A stretch of 10,847 nt of DNA from Cephalothrix simula. Lineage: Eukaryota; Nemertea; Palaeonemertea; Archinemertea; Cephalotrichidae. A model generated the notes under the pieces. That model saw nothing but the letters and a program-made list of their open reading frames with translations, made no database searches and was not told the origin of the DNA. The DNA is taken from positions 1 through 10,847 of the forward strand of contig JAXIUW010214508.1 of NCBI GenBank assembly GCA_035591015.1, written 5' to 3'. This document shows, piece after piece, positions 1 to 7,348 of this stretch (the stretch's first letter is position 1; every line of letters begins with the position of its first letter). Both the position numbers and the translations under genes were made by a program.

Positions 1-62
1 AATTTTTTTTACAAAAGAAAGATCACTGTCACAAGTTTAACAATAAGACAGGTATACAACAG

Positions 63-103
63 CCTAACCAAAACAACTCGCTTCGCTCGTTGTTTTGGTT
101 AGG
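63..103. repeat. perfect 15-bp inverted repeat (hairpin) with an 11-nt loop
   Basis: The arms CCTAACCAAAACAAC (63-77) and GTTGTTTTGGTTAGG (89-103) are exact reverse complements separated by TCGCTTCGCTC. The loop is itself CpG-bearing and nearly self-complementary. It is probably a fold-back insertion or the remains of a MITE; no flanking target duplication was found. It lies in the intron of the homeobox gene. Confidence 0.8.
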
Positions 104-449
104 TCCACTAACTACATTACATTCACCATGCTTTCGTAATTGTCACCAATACAATATATTATAAATGTATTAAAATGTTTATCAATTTTGATGTAATGTA
201 TTCATCAGATCTTATTCTTTATCTGATTGTATCTGAGGTCTGGGTAACTAATCCGGATCAATTAATATGTCCTTCCCACCTGTAAAGCCCAAAGGGACGT
301 TTAACTTTGACATCGCGTATTAATAAATCTGAGCTAATTCTCTAATCTGTGGCAATTAGTTGCGATCCAATCCTGCCGAACGAAGTTAACTTGCGATTGT
401 TTCTATTTTGAATTTTCAGCTAAATATCTGAAAATGTAATGTACCGGCC

Positions 450-700
450 GGAATAGCCATATAATAGCTCAGTTGGTAAGAAACTTGGCTCATAATTGGA
501 GGGTCATGAGTTCGAGCCTCACCACTGCACTGCAGTGACCAAAGATTCTGGTCCCCAGTGTGTCCTTTAACAGGGATATGGAATGCTTGAGTGTACTTGC
601 TGGTGATTAAAATGGCCTTGGATGCGCACGTCGGCTCCTCCGGACTCCGGAGAGCTCACGCGCTTATAGGTACCAAGTATCGCAAGATTTCTTTCTGATC
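450..700 (+). mobile_element. tRNA-derived SINE, head resembling elongator tRNA-Met (CAT)
   Basis: A box-A-like promoter, TAGCTCAGTTGG, is at 465-476 and a box-B-like AGTTCGAGCCT is at 509-519, at tRNA spacing. Between them CTCATAA occupies the position of an anticodon loop, with CAT at 491-493, and the T-arm region resembles elongator tRNA-Met. The anticodon stem is mostly G-T wobble with a mismatch, so this is not a working tRNA. About 180 bp of non-tRNA body follows, including a small hairpin (CTCCGG / CCGGAG at 638-652). This head-plus-body layout is that of a RNA polymerase III-transcribed SINE. The 3' end is uncertain because no clear poly(A) or target-site duplication was found, and I cannot name the family. 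It sits in the sense orientation in the intron. Confidence 0.7.
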
Positions 701-1294
701 CCCGATGCTCTCCCAATCTGAAAAGAGACTGTGAGTGTTTTGAATTCTAATCGTATAACAGTTATTTGTGTGGACTTAGCAACTTAGAAATTTTTCTTCA
801 ATTGCCTCCTTAAAAGTTGAGATTAACATACACCGTTGTTCTTTTGTACATTTTTTGACGGGTCAGATGTTTTTGTAGCCAGATTTGTGGTATGATCGAA
901 AACCCGCATTATTAATACCCAGCTTAAGTGACTATTCAGATTTTTCATGTCCGCTTTTTCGTTGTTTCTTAAGATTTAAGATTGAAATTCAATACTTTTT
1001 GAATTTGAAGAGTAAAATCAAAACATCAAATAATATTTCCAAGTATCTTAGTGAAACCACTTAACATTTTGAGATTAAAAGATGACAGGCTTTTTAGGCA
1101 TTTCGTTCCTCAATTTTCCTTTGTCTGTTTTGTCTGTTTTTTGTATATCTGTTTGTAATGTACATGTTTTAAAGTCGAAAAAGGTAAAAGAAATACTCCA
1201 TCGCTGAAATTTGGGTATTGATTGCGTCTTGCCTCCTCTAAAACATACATGCGCCAAAAAAGAAAAAATACAAAATAAAATTCCAGAAATAAAT

Positions 1295-1385
1295 ACGTGC
1301 TGATAGAAACATGTACCAAATTAGTCGAATGGCATGCTGGCGAGTTGATTGTCTGGCGCATGCGCAATCTCAATAGCGATGGAGT
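1295..1385 (+). repeat. dispersed repeat family copy 1 (with NRF1-like palindrome)
   Basis: This copy shares ordered motifs with the copy at 4825-4970: GATAGAAACATG (1302-1313), ACCAAATTAGTCGAATGG (about 1315-1332), and the palindrome GCGCATGCGC (1356-1365) followed by AATCTCAA. It lacks a clear match to the upstream part of the family (AATGGTTCGGTTTACGGCAT). The copy lies in the homeobox intron about 230 bp before the acceptor. The palindrome fits the vertebrate NRF1 consensus YGCGCAYGCGCR except at its first base. Confidence 0.65.
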
Positions 1386-1590
1386 ACTTTCTCCGGCTAT
1401 GGGGTTGGATACCCAGTTCGTCAAGTAACTGTTTTTGCAAACAATGCGTAGCTTACCTGTTGATAAATCTCGCAAATTTATTGGTATATCGAATACAATG
1501 GAGCAATCTAATTTCGGGACAAAGTATAGTTCTTTTTATGGTTGCTAATAATTCAGATTTTCAAATGAATTTCTCAATTTAATGACAACA

Positions 1591-1608
1591 TCCGTTTTGT
1601 ATTTTCAG
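1591..1608 (+). other. splice acceptor of the homeobox terminal exon
   Basis: A T-rich tract, TCCGTTTTGTATTTTCAG, ends in AG at 1607-1608 directly before GTT TGG TTT. The junction is phase 0 and falls between homeodomain residues 46 and 47. An intron at this position is common in paired-class homeobox genes, including goosecoid and Pitx. The frame stays open upstream of the acceptor to an ATG at 1582, but those nine codons are intronic. Confidence 0.85.
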
Positions 1609-1935
1609 GTTTGGTTTAAAAACAGAAGAGCCAAGTGGAGAAAGACGAAACGCGAAGAGGAGGCAGCCCGTAAAGCTGCTGATGTTGCAACTAGTTCCAC
1701 AAACAATGGCGAGGCATCATCATCATCAGGTCAAGATACGGACCGAATACGAACTATCAGTAGTGAATCAGAAAACATTAATGTCACATTAAGTTCGTCG
1801 CATTTAAACGACTCGTCCTCTGATGAGGAACCGGAAATAGACTGTTTATCGGATGTGACATCAGAAAATGGTGCATTGAATTTATCTAGTAAAAATTTAA
1901 GTCTATCACCTGATAGAAGTTTTAAAAGTCATTGA
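1609..1935 (+). CDS. gsc: Goosecoid-like K50 paired-class homeobox protein, last coding exon (partial)
   Basis: The exon encodes the last 108 residues and stop (TGA 1933-1935) of a homeodomain transcription factor. Its first residues, VWFKNRRAKWRKTKREEE, are homeodomain positions 47-60 plus a basic/acidic extension: W48, F49, N51 and R53 are the invariant recognition-helix residues. Lys at position 50 is the Bicoid-type specificity residue (TAATCC sites), shared by Gsc, Otx, Pitx and Dmbx. WRKxKREE after N51 is like invertebrate Goosecoid. Otx usually has C56, Dmbx has F56, and Pitx has an RERN continuation with a C-terminal OAR motif. No OAR motif is seen here, as in Goosecoid. The tail is a Ser/Thr/Asn-rich linker, an acidic patch (SSSDEEPEIDCLSD) and a serine-rich end finishing SFKSH. 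Helices 1-2 and any N-terminal repressor (GEH/eh1) motif are outside the window. In animals Goosecoid is a nuclear repressor used in axial and anterior patterning. The K50 paired-class call is firm; the exact orthology rests on few residues. Confidence 0.75.
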   Translation, partial: VWFKNRRAKWRKTKREEEAARKAADVATSSTNNGEASSSSGQDTDRIRTISSESENINVTLSSSHLNDSSSDEEPEIDCLSDVTSENGALNLSSKNLSLSPDRSFKSH

Positions 1936-2005
1936 AATTATTTTAAGATTAATGATAGTTGTTGTTGATTATATTGCATTTTAAATAAAATATTCTGTTG
2001 CCAAA
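1936..2005 (+). promoter_or_regulatory. short 3' UTR with AATAAA poly(A) signal
   Basis: The AT-rich sequence after the stop codon contains a canonical AATAAA at 1984-1989, 49 nt past the TGA. A T/G-containing stretch (TATTCTGTTG) follows and could serve as a downstream element. Cleavage near 2005 is inferred. The 3' UTR would then be only about 70 nt, although a longer form cannot be excluded because the following 250 bp are also AT-rich. Confidence 0.6.
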
Positions 2006-2304
2006 ATAGAATATTATACGGCAGTAGTATTATGGGGTTAATGATATTAATTTGCTTGTTTAAAATTGTACGAAAAAGGAATTTTAATTTTTTTTAATGA
2101 TTTTATATTTTAATGACTTTGTATTGTATTTTGGATTTATAAAGATCCATTAAGAATGAACGATTGCAAAATATTAATGATATTGGTGCTATGGAAATAA
2201 GAAGTGTTGCGGGTGTAATGTCTTTGTTTCTTTTATAATAAGATAGATGATAGCCGAATTTTTTTCACTTAAGTTCACTTAAATTTTGAAAGGCGGAAGT
2301 GGGC
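2006..2304. other. AT-rich 3' flank, no gene seen
   Basis: This stretch is AT-rich with repeated TTAATGAT-type words and no substantial open frame. A duplicated TTCACTTAA occurs at about 2265-2282. Nothing else is recognised. Confidence 0.6.
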
Positions 2305-2440
2305 CATTCACGCAACGCATGCCCAAGACTAATTTTTACTTCCGACTTACTTATTTCCATTATATTCGAAATTAAGAATCTTGGCCATCTATGTGATTCA
2401 ATTAGATTCCTGCCGTAAAGCCATTTACATAAAAATGTAT
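2305..2440 (-). repeat. dispersed repeat family copy 2 (diverged, reverse orientation)
   Basis: Read on the minus strand, the motifs follow the order of the copy at 4825-4970: AAATGGCTTTACGGCA, then CACATAGATGG, then TCGAATATAATGG, then AGTCTTGGGCATGCGTTGCG. The family's GCGCATGCGC palindrome is degraded here to GGGCATGCGT. The copy lies about 370 bp past the homeobox stop codon, so the gene's last exon is flanked by copies in opposite orientation. Confidence 0.5.
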
Positions 2441-2455
2441 GAACCATCTGACCAT

Positions 2456-2479
2456 AATATTAACAACAATATTAACAAC
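2456..2479. repeat. 12-bp tandem duplication (AATATTAACAAC x2)
   Basis: Two exact copies of AATATTAACAAC stand head to tail, followed by a partial third (AAT). It is a short microsatellite-like duplication in AT-rich DNA. Confidence 0.8.
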
Positions 2480-2501
2480 AATGATAAATTTTTACTTATA
2501 A

Positions 2502-2535
2502 GTGATAAGTTAAATTATAACTTATAAATTATCAC
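2502..2535. repeat. AT-rich imperfect hairpin next to the piggyBac-like element
   Basis: GTGATAA (2502-2508) pairs with TTATCAC (2529-2535), and the inner bases GTTA/TAAC extend the stem imperfectly. It ends 2 bp before the TTAA at 2538. It may be chance in AT-rich sequence or a preferred target structure. Confidence 0.5.
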
Positions 2536-2537
2536 TG

Positions 2538-2958
2538 TTAAACCTTTCACTACGGAGTAATTTTCACCCAACGTACGGATGTAAATCGACTTACTGTTTG
2601 ATTGGCTACAGAACTGTGATGATTGATATCGCCCTAATGATGATCATTCAGAAATAGTATGAAAAAATTGTTTGTGACGTCATTGCGTCACCATGTAAAA
2701 AACATTGTGCATTCTTCAAACACTTTTAGTCAGAGTTTGTACAATAAACTAGCATTATTTTATTGAATCATTTTAGGATGAAAGAATGGCATTCAGCGAT
2801 TCTAAAACTGTTTTCACTTACTTTCTATCTTGATCTTAAACCAATTATATACGGTAGCCTAAAATCCCTATTTTTACATTTCTGACATTATGACGTCATA
2901 ACTTTTTCATATAACGATTACCCTTATTTCGTTTCGAATTTCGTACGGAAAGGGTTAA
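2538..2958. mobile_element. piggyBac-like MITE (non-autonomous), TTAA target sites at both ends
   Basis: TTAA at 2538-2541 and 2955-2958 flank a 413-bp element. The left end reads ACCTTTCACTACGG and the right end, in reverse complement, reads CCCTTTCCGTACG. TTAA duplication with a CCCTTT-type terminus is characteristic of piggyBac superfamily elements. The inner ends are also related in inverted orientation: TATGAAAAAATTG before TGACGTCATT (2659-2684) matches the complement of the segment around 2889-2911. No open frame long enough for a transposase exists, so it would need one supplied from elsewhere. It lies about 600 bp downstream of the homeobox stop codon. The left terminal base differs (A for C), which suggests an old insertion. 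Confidence 0.7.
2675..2690. promoter_or_regulatory. palindromic CRE-type site TGACGTCA with adjacent half site
   Basis: TGACGTCA (2675-2682) is the full palindromic CREB/ATF site. It is followed directly by TTGCGTCA, a CRE/AP-1-like half site. It lies inside the piggyBac-like element, which has a second TGACGTCA at 2891-2898 in the opposite half, so the two sites are probably part of the element's inverted structure. Regulatory activity is not shown by sequence. Confidence 0.45.
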
Positions 2959-4439
2959 CAAGAGGTATCAAACACACAAAAGAGTGAAATTTACTTGTTT
3001 TCAGATGATTTTTCAGACCATCAAAAGGGAACCGGAAGTGAGTAATATACATCTAGTAATGGTTGCTTTCTTTTTACAGTTCAGGATAGACCCAGGGTTC
3101 CCCCAAGTGCGTTTCTTTTAGCTTCTCCAGCCCGGGATGAACCCAGGGGACCCCCAACTTCATCCTACTCGGCGGGTAGGATAATAGTCGGAGAAGTGCA
3201 AACAAAATGGCGGCGAAATTTTAAAATAATTATTTTAGTTATTTTCTGATAAGGAGCTAATTTAGATTGGGAAGGTATGTTGCATCAATTTGTTGCATTG
3301 AGATATATTATTTTTTGGCTATATTTGTTTTTTTAGCCCGTCCAACATCCGCCATGACACTTTCTCCGAGAGAAGTGTATATTCGTTCTTTTTGCCAATT
3401 ACCTGGGGGAAGTCTGGGCAGCCCTAGTCCTCTCTGGAAGAACACTACCAATGTGATTGGATATGTCTTAAAGGCCATATGCCGCTTATACGATTTCGTC
3501 AATCTCTGAAAAAATTGGCTTTCTTATGAGGCTTGAGTGGGATAAATTCGGCTAATATTTTTTTTTGAAAATTGTATTTAATTATTATTGTGTATGACTT
3601 GTTGTTCAGTAAATAATTATTGAATTTTATCATGTAAATAATAATATCTGCTTTGAAAAAATAAATATGTGGACTATGAATATAATAATTAATTTCCCTT
3701 TCTTCGGTTTTTGATATTGAATATCTAAATGACTTATCGGTGACTTTAATCTAAAATAAAAAAATCACTAAATACTTTAAATAATAAACAAATTGCTTTG
3801 AAAATTTAGTAATTTACCATGCATAAAAATCACTTCAAAAATTTACTACAAAATTTTAAGGATCATATTCAGGTTTGAAGAGCTCTATCATGCATTTCAA
3901 CTGAACGTAAACCTATTTTCGATTATGGTAAAACCTTAATCAGCACCAAAAACTCTCTTTATCTAATAGAGGTAATATTCTCTTCATCTCCTTGAACATG
4001 TCAAAGCTGCCAAATTAGGCCTCTTCAAAAACCGATTTCCTTTCGGTTTTTCATGCATTTTAAAAAACCATGTACTTGATTCAATTTTACTCTTACCAAT
4101 CTTTTGTTTCAATGTTGATATAAACAATAAGAGGACAACCAAAAGCTGGTAACAAAAATGTTGATTCATTACAAATTTTTAAATAAATAAATAGTTTTTA
4201 TTGGAGTGCCTATTTCGACTATTCGGCACGTGATAATTTTTTTTTTTAGTTTTTTAATTTTAAAAGTTTGCTAACTTCAAAATTTTCCACCATTTATCTC
4301 AACCAATTTTGATACCGGCATGGCAAGACCCGATAATCTACTACTGTAAAACATGTCGCCGAAAAGCTATGTTAACTTATATAAACACCAGGAGAATTTT
4401 TGTTTCGTTCTGATAAACATTCCAGTAAACTTAGAAATC
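2959..4439. other. gene-free AT-rich intergenic stretch with minor repeats
   Basis: No coding region is supportable here. Two related 27-bp segments at 3084-3110 and 3135-3161 (GACCCAGGGTTCCCCCAA-like) form an imperfect direct repeat in the only GC-richer part. A 9-bp hairpin (AAAAACCGA / TCGGTTTTT) is at 4027-4051. The open frames at 3267-3509 (plus) and 3308-3502 (minus) overlap on opposite strands, have no recognisable domain and read as chance. The segment 4284-4350 has weak similarity to the dispersed repeat family (TTTATCTCAACCAATTTTG, then CCGGCAT), too weak to call. The rest is AT-rich and featureless. Confidence 0.6.
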
Positions 4440-4590
4440 ACAGCTTTTGTATTGCGAATGCGCATGCGTAAGACATTCAACTTACCTAGAATTGTAAAAT
4501 AAGCATACCATTCGACTACTTGGGTGCATGTTTCTATTTGCTTGTAATTCATTTGTATGTCATAAACAAAACCATTTTCAAGATATTAGC
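4440..4590 (-). repeat. dispersed repeat family copy 3 (reverse)
   Basis: Read on the minus strand this gives GCTAATATCTTGAAAATGG, GTTTATGACATA, GCAAATAGAAACATG, GTAGTCGAATGG and then a CGCATGCG palindrome (4461-4468), in the same order as the plus-strand copy at 4825-4970. Together they make an inverted pair with about 235 bp between. The similarity is interrupted by short indels, so both copies are old. Confidence 0.75.
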
Positions 4591-4641
4591 ATGAATTACG
4601 AAAATCCACATTTCAGCCACTCATAGTCGTATCGCACAAAC

Positions 4642-4691
4642 GATTAGGTTTCGGGCATATAAATTTATAATGGACAGAAAGAAACATGACC
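4642..4691 (+). repeat. dispersed repeat family copy 4 (short, forward)
   Basis: GGTTTCGGGCATATAAATTT followed by GGACAGAAAGAAACATGACC matches the central part of the family (GGTTTACGGCATA ... CAGATAGAAGCATAACC). The AGTCGAATGG and GCGCATGCGC segments are missing. It is a truncated copy between two reversed ones. Confidence 0.6.
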
Positions 4692-4701
4692 CCTAATTAT
4701 T

Positions 4702-4780
4702 CCAAGTTCAAGCATTTCTGTCTGTCTCTATAATACATTTATATGCCATAAACCCAATAGAAGAATAGTTCTTGAGATAT
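4702..4780 (-). repeat. dispersed repeat family copy 5 (short, reverse)
   Basis: The minus strand reads ATATCTCAAGAAC, GGGTTTATGGCATATAAATG and then GAGACAGACAGAAATGCTTG. This matches copy 4 and the centre of the longer copies. It lacks the palindromic end. Confidence 0.6.
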
Positions 4781-4824
4781 GAGGGCCTAAAAGGTATATT
4801 TTTGGAATTTCAATTACATTAAAT

Positions 4825-4970
4825 CGCTAATATCTCGGAAATGGTTCGGTTTACGGCATAAAAAAACGAGCAGATAGAAGCATAACCAATTAGTCGAATG
4901 GAAACCTTATTTTTCAATTTTAGGCAATTTAAAAGTCTTGCCCATGCGCATGCGCGATCTCAAAAACTGT
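4825..4970 (+). repeat. dispersed repeat family copy 6 (most complete, NRF1-like palindrome)
   Basis: The parts in order are CGCTAATATCTCGG, AATGGTTCGGTTTACGGCAT, CAGATAGAAGCATAACC, AATTAGTCGAATGG and TGCGCATGCGCG, which contains the perfect palindrome GCGCATGCGC (4946-4955), followed by ATCTCAAAAACTG. It is the best reference copy for the family. TGCGCATGCGCG matches the NRF1 consensus YGCGCAYGCGCR at every position. No coding capacity is seen; the open frame at 4898-5122 runs out of the repeat into unrelated AT-rich DNA and is not called. Confidence 0.75.
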
Positions 4971-6398
4971 TGAAAATTTCTTTCTCTAATATGTGTAATG
5001 TGCAATTCCAAAGTTTCACCTATGGTATATTGGTTTCTTTTTTATGCTTTTTACCAAGAATTTCCAGTTTCGTACGGGAAACACCGAATCCTAATTTTCC
5101 TGAAAATTTTGGGCTAATTTGATGAGGTAATTGAACAAATTTGGATGACGACTCCAATTGGTTGAGTGATCCACGATAGAAATTAATTATAATTAAAGTC
5201 GAGGAAGCAGAATTTCGCGCATTTACAAAAGAAAACACAAAACGCTTATTACACTAGTCTACTGATGAAGATTAATGTTTTCTCTACCCCCATTCCCATG
5301 GAACATTACGTTACTATTGATGGATATAAACCCCTTAGTTTATTACGATAGTATTACACAAGTATGCGCGGTATTGTGCTACAAAATTTTCACTCTGGGC
5401 ATACTTTTTGTTCCGTATTTCATACCTTTTTGTTCGTCATTTTTCGCATCGATATTTTCCTAAATCGCAACATCAAAATAACTTCTTGATAATACCTCTA
5501 ATTGATTTGGGAGATTTTCTAAATCGCTTCCGATCATCCTGCTCAGTCCGCCTTCGTCTTGACGTCAACCCCCACTTAACGAATCCAGCTTCTTAATTCA
5601 GAAAAGTAAGCGCCTTATTCCATTAAGCTACAGCAGCCGATGACGGGTTAATCTTTTCCTGTTTGCCCCTAACACCTTGAGCTTTTAACTTTCCGCTCCT
5701 TAGAGGGACCTTCCGATCAATACCCCCAAGGAAAATTCGTGCATGTTTCAGCAACTTATGGGGTCTTAAATGAGCAGTAACATCAATTAGTCAAAGCAAA
5801 CCAAAATGGTTTAAGACTCGATCAATGTCTTGTGCAAAGCTTCTCAGATCAGGGAATTATGGGAGGGATTTACTGTCTTCCGGTTTTGGAGGTACATTCG
5901 ATTAGTGTTAATCGTGTTCATGGAATCCCTACTGAGAAGTTTGAAGTTATTCAAGATATTTAATGTATCTGATGAGATATAAGGTACTTATGATATATTC
6001 TGGTAGAGTTAAGGAGGAAATGGGATTTATTAACCTCTATTCATAAATGATAGATAATATTAAGCTATATGATATTATTCTGTAAATGGCATTAAGGATC
6101 ACTAAGTAAAGCGATTTCAGAGGATCCCAGAAGAACAATTAACGATTTAATCCTTAGATTTAGTTTAGTTTATCGATCTTGATTATACCCATTAGTTTAC
6201 AGTTTGGTCATGTTTAACTAAAACCAACTATATTAATTTTCTTAAATATTTTTAATTTTCTTAATCATTGAGGTTTTTAAGGTTTCCCTAGGGCCTAAAA
6301 AATAAAAATAAATTGCAAAAATACCCATCTTAGATCTTACAGGGGATCAGGAGGTACAGGCCCTGGCATTACAAAAATACCATTTTAAAAATCTTCAC
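4971..6398. other. gene-free intergenic stretch
   Basis: Only short open frames (62-74 codons) are present, overlapping on both strands and without recognisable motifs. A tRNA-like relic on the minus strand is annotated separately (about 5578-5635). A palindromic TGACGTCA is at 5560-5567. The stretch 5640-6398 is AT-rich and shows nothing further. Confidence 0.6.
5578..5635 (-). pseudogene. tRNA-like relic (tRNA-derived SINE head or tRNA pseudogene)
   Basis: On the minus strand TAGCTTAATGG (5620-5630) matches an internal box A. A weak box B, TGGATTCGTT (5578-5587), lies about 32 nt downstream of it. The intervening sequence does not form a proper 5-bp anticodon stem with a 7-nt loop, so it is not a working tRNA. 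It could be the decayed head of a SINE of a different family from the one at 450-700. The match is modest and may be chance. Confidence 0.35.
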
Positions 6399-6428
6399 CT
6401 AACACGATTCTGAGATGTGCGCATGCTC
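6399..6428 (-). repeat. possible 3'-end relic of the dispersed repeat family
   Basis: On the minus strand GAGCATGCGCACATCTCAGA resembles the palindrome end of the family (CCATGCGCATGCGCG followed by ATCTCAAAA). Only about 25 bp align, so the assignment is tentative. Confidence 0.35.
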
Positions 6429-6980
6429 ATTTTCAAAAATCTGACATTGGCTTTAGAATTTAGATTTAGAGCTAAAAAATTTTATTAAGGTCTATTACTA
6501 ATTTGAAACCGGAAGTAGAAGAAAGTCTCAAAATCAACACAAGTTTTTAAAGAACCTTTAGAAAATTTTGTCTTGTGCCTTTAGAACACACTCTTCTTAA
6601 TGATGACCAATGAAACATAAATTTAATTTTACTTCTCTTCATTTGTTCTTTAAATTTGAATCTTGAAACATTCATTTTCATTATTACGTTTGAAATACTA
6701 ATAATATGAGACAGACAAGGTCGTAATGTCTTGAACTTTTAATTACAAGAGTAAAGAGCCAGAGCCAAGGCGCCGAGGGGACCATGGAAATGCTTATTAA
6801 AACCCCTAACATCCTAGGATGAGTGGAAAATGTCAGTTATTAGCATCATAAGAGGGCCAAAATTGACACACAAAAAACAGAATTATCGGAAAACTCGAGA
6901 TATTGCACTACTAAGTCTTGTTTAGTGTTTTTATTTTGTTATTCATTAATTTCAGGAATAAAGACGAAAATTCAAGATTT
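6429..6980. other. gene-free AT-rich stretch
   Basis: I see no gene or clear repeat here. A short GC-richer patch occurs around 6757-6785 with no open frame of note. Confidence 0.6.
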
Positions 6981-7089
6981 ATAATAAGGATGGCGGATGG
7001 TGTATTTGTGATTTGAAAATATGAAGTAAAGACTTAGCACTTGAGTGACTGGACCAAAACGTTTCCTAGCCTAAATCCATCCTTATTAT
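6981..7089. repeat. 13-bp perfect inverted repeat
   Basis: ATAATAAGGATGG (6981-6993) and CCATCCTTATTAT (7077-7089) are exact complements with 83 bp between. They could be the ends of a tiny MITE of 109 bp. No convincing target duplication flanks them. The pair directly precedes the fold-back block that starts near 7102. Confidence 0.55.
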
Positions 7090-7101
7090 CCGTTAAAAAT
7101 A

Positions 7102-7348
7102 TACCGGTGTGAAAGGGATGCTGATCCGGTTATATTGTCGACGAAAGAAGCCCAGAGATGAATGTCCCCTCCAGGAATATGTTATACAAAAGGACAAAAA
7201 CCTCTACGAACACTGATCTCTGCAACACCGGTGTTACAGGGACCATTGTCCTTTACATCATAAACTGTGGGAGGATATTCATCCCTGGGCTTCTTTCGTC
7301 GTTAATATACGAAGTGTGTATACCCGGTGTGAATGGGCTCAGTGTCCG
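7102..7348. repeat. fold-back element with outer direct repeats
   Basis: A long imperfect inverted repeat is centred on the perfect 12-bp palindrome AACACCGGTGTT (7224-7235). The outer arms are best conserved: GACGAAAGAAGCCCAGAGAT and following bases on the left (7131-7167) against the complement of 7273-7309, with only a few mismatches. The left arm carries about 18 extra bases near the centre. Outside the arms, a direct repeat (CCGGTGTGAAAGGG-type) stands at 7102-7128 and 7321-7348. No transposase frame is present. This is probably a non-autonomous fold-back transposon; the superfamily is not recognised. Confidence 0.65.

Larger units (their letters stand above)
1..1608 (+). other. 3' portion of the last intron of the homeobox gene (5' end outside window)
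   Basis: This stretch ends in a consensus splice acceptor and joins directly to the homeodomain exon at 1609. No sequence coding for the first two homeodomain helices is visible upstream on the plus strand, so the preceding exon must lie outside the window and the intron is at least 1.6 kb long. The intron is AT-rich and contains a perfect hairpin at 63-103, a tRNA-derived SINE at about 450-700 and a dispersed repeat copy at about 1295-1385. Nothing recognisable is seen in 104-449 or 701-1294. The open frames at 1075-1475 (minus) and 1349-1582 (plus) are low-complexity and overlap the repeat, so they are not called. Confidence 0.75.

Noticed and set aside
465-520. Functional tRNA-Met gene
   Set aside because: The anticodon stem is mostly G-T wobble plus a mismatch and a non-tRNA body follows, so a SINE fits better.
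1110-1475. 121-codon open frame on the minus strand, longest in the window
   Set aside because: It lies in intronic AT-rich DNA and the dispersed repeat. The predicted peptide is low-complexity Phe/Lys/Thr-rich with no domain.
1582-1608. ATG at 1582 as the start of the homeobox protein
   Set aside because: The nine upstream codons include the polypyrimidine tract and acceptor AG. A protein starting there would lack helices 1-2 of the homeodomain.
2992-3045. Exon beginning ATG after TTGTTTTCAG
   Set aside because: The frame has no recognisable similarity, and acceptor-like sites are frequent by chance in T-rich DNA.
3267-3509. 80-codon plus-strand frame with a hydrophobic start resembling a signal peptide
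   Set aside because: The start region is simply T-rich, a minus-strand frame covers the same bases, and no family is recognised downstream.
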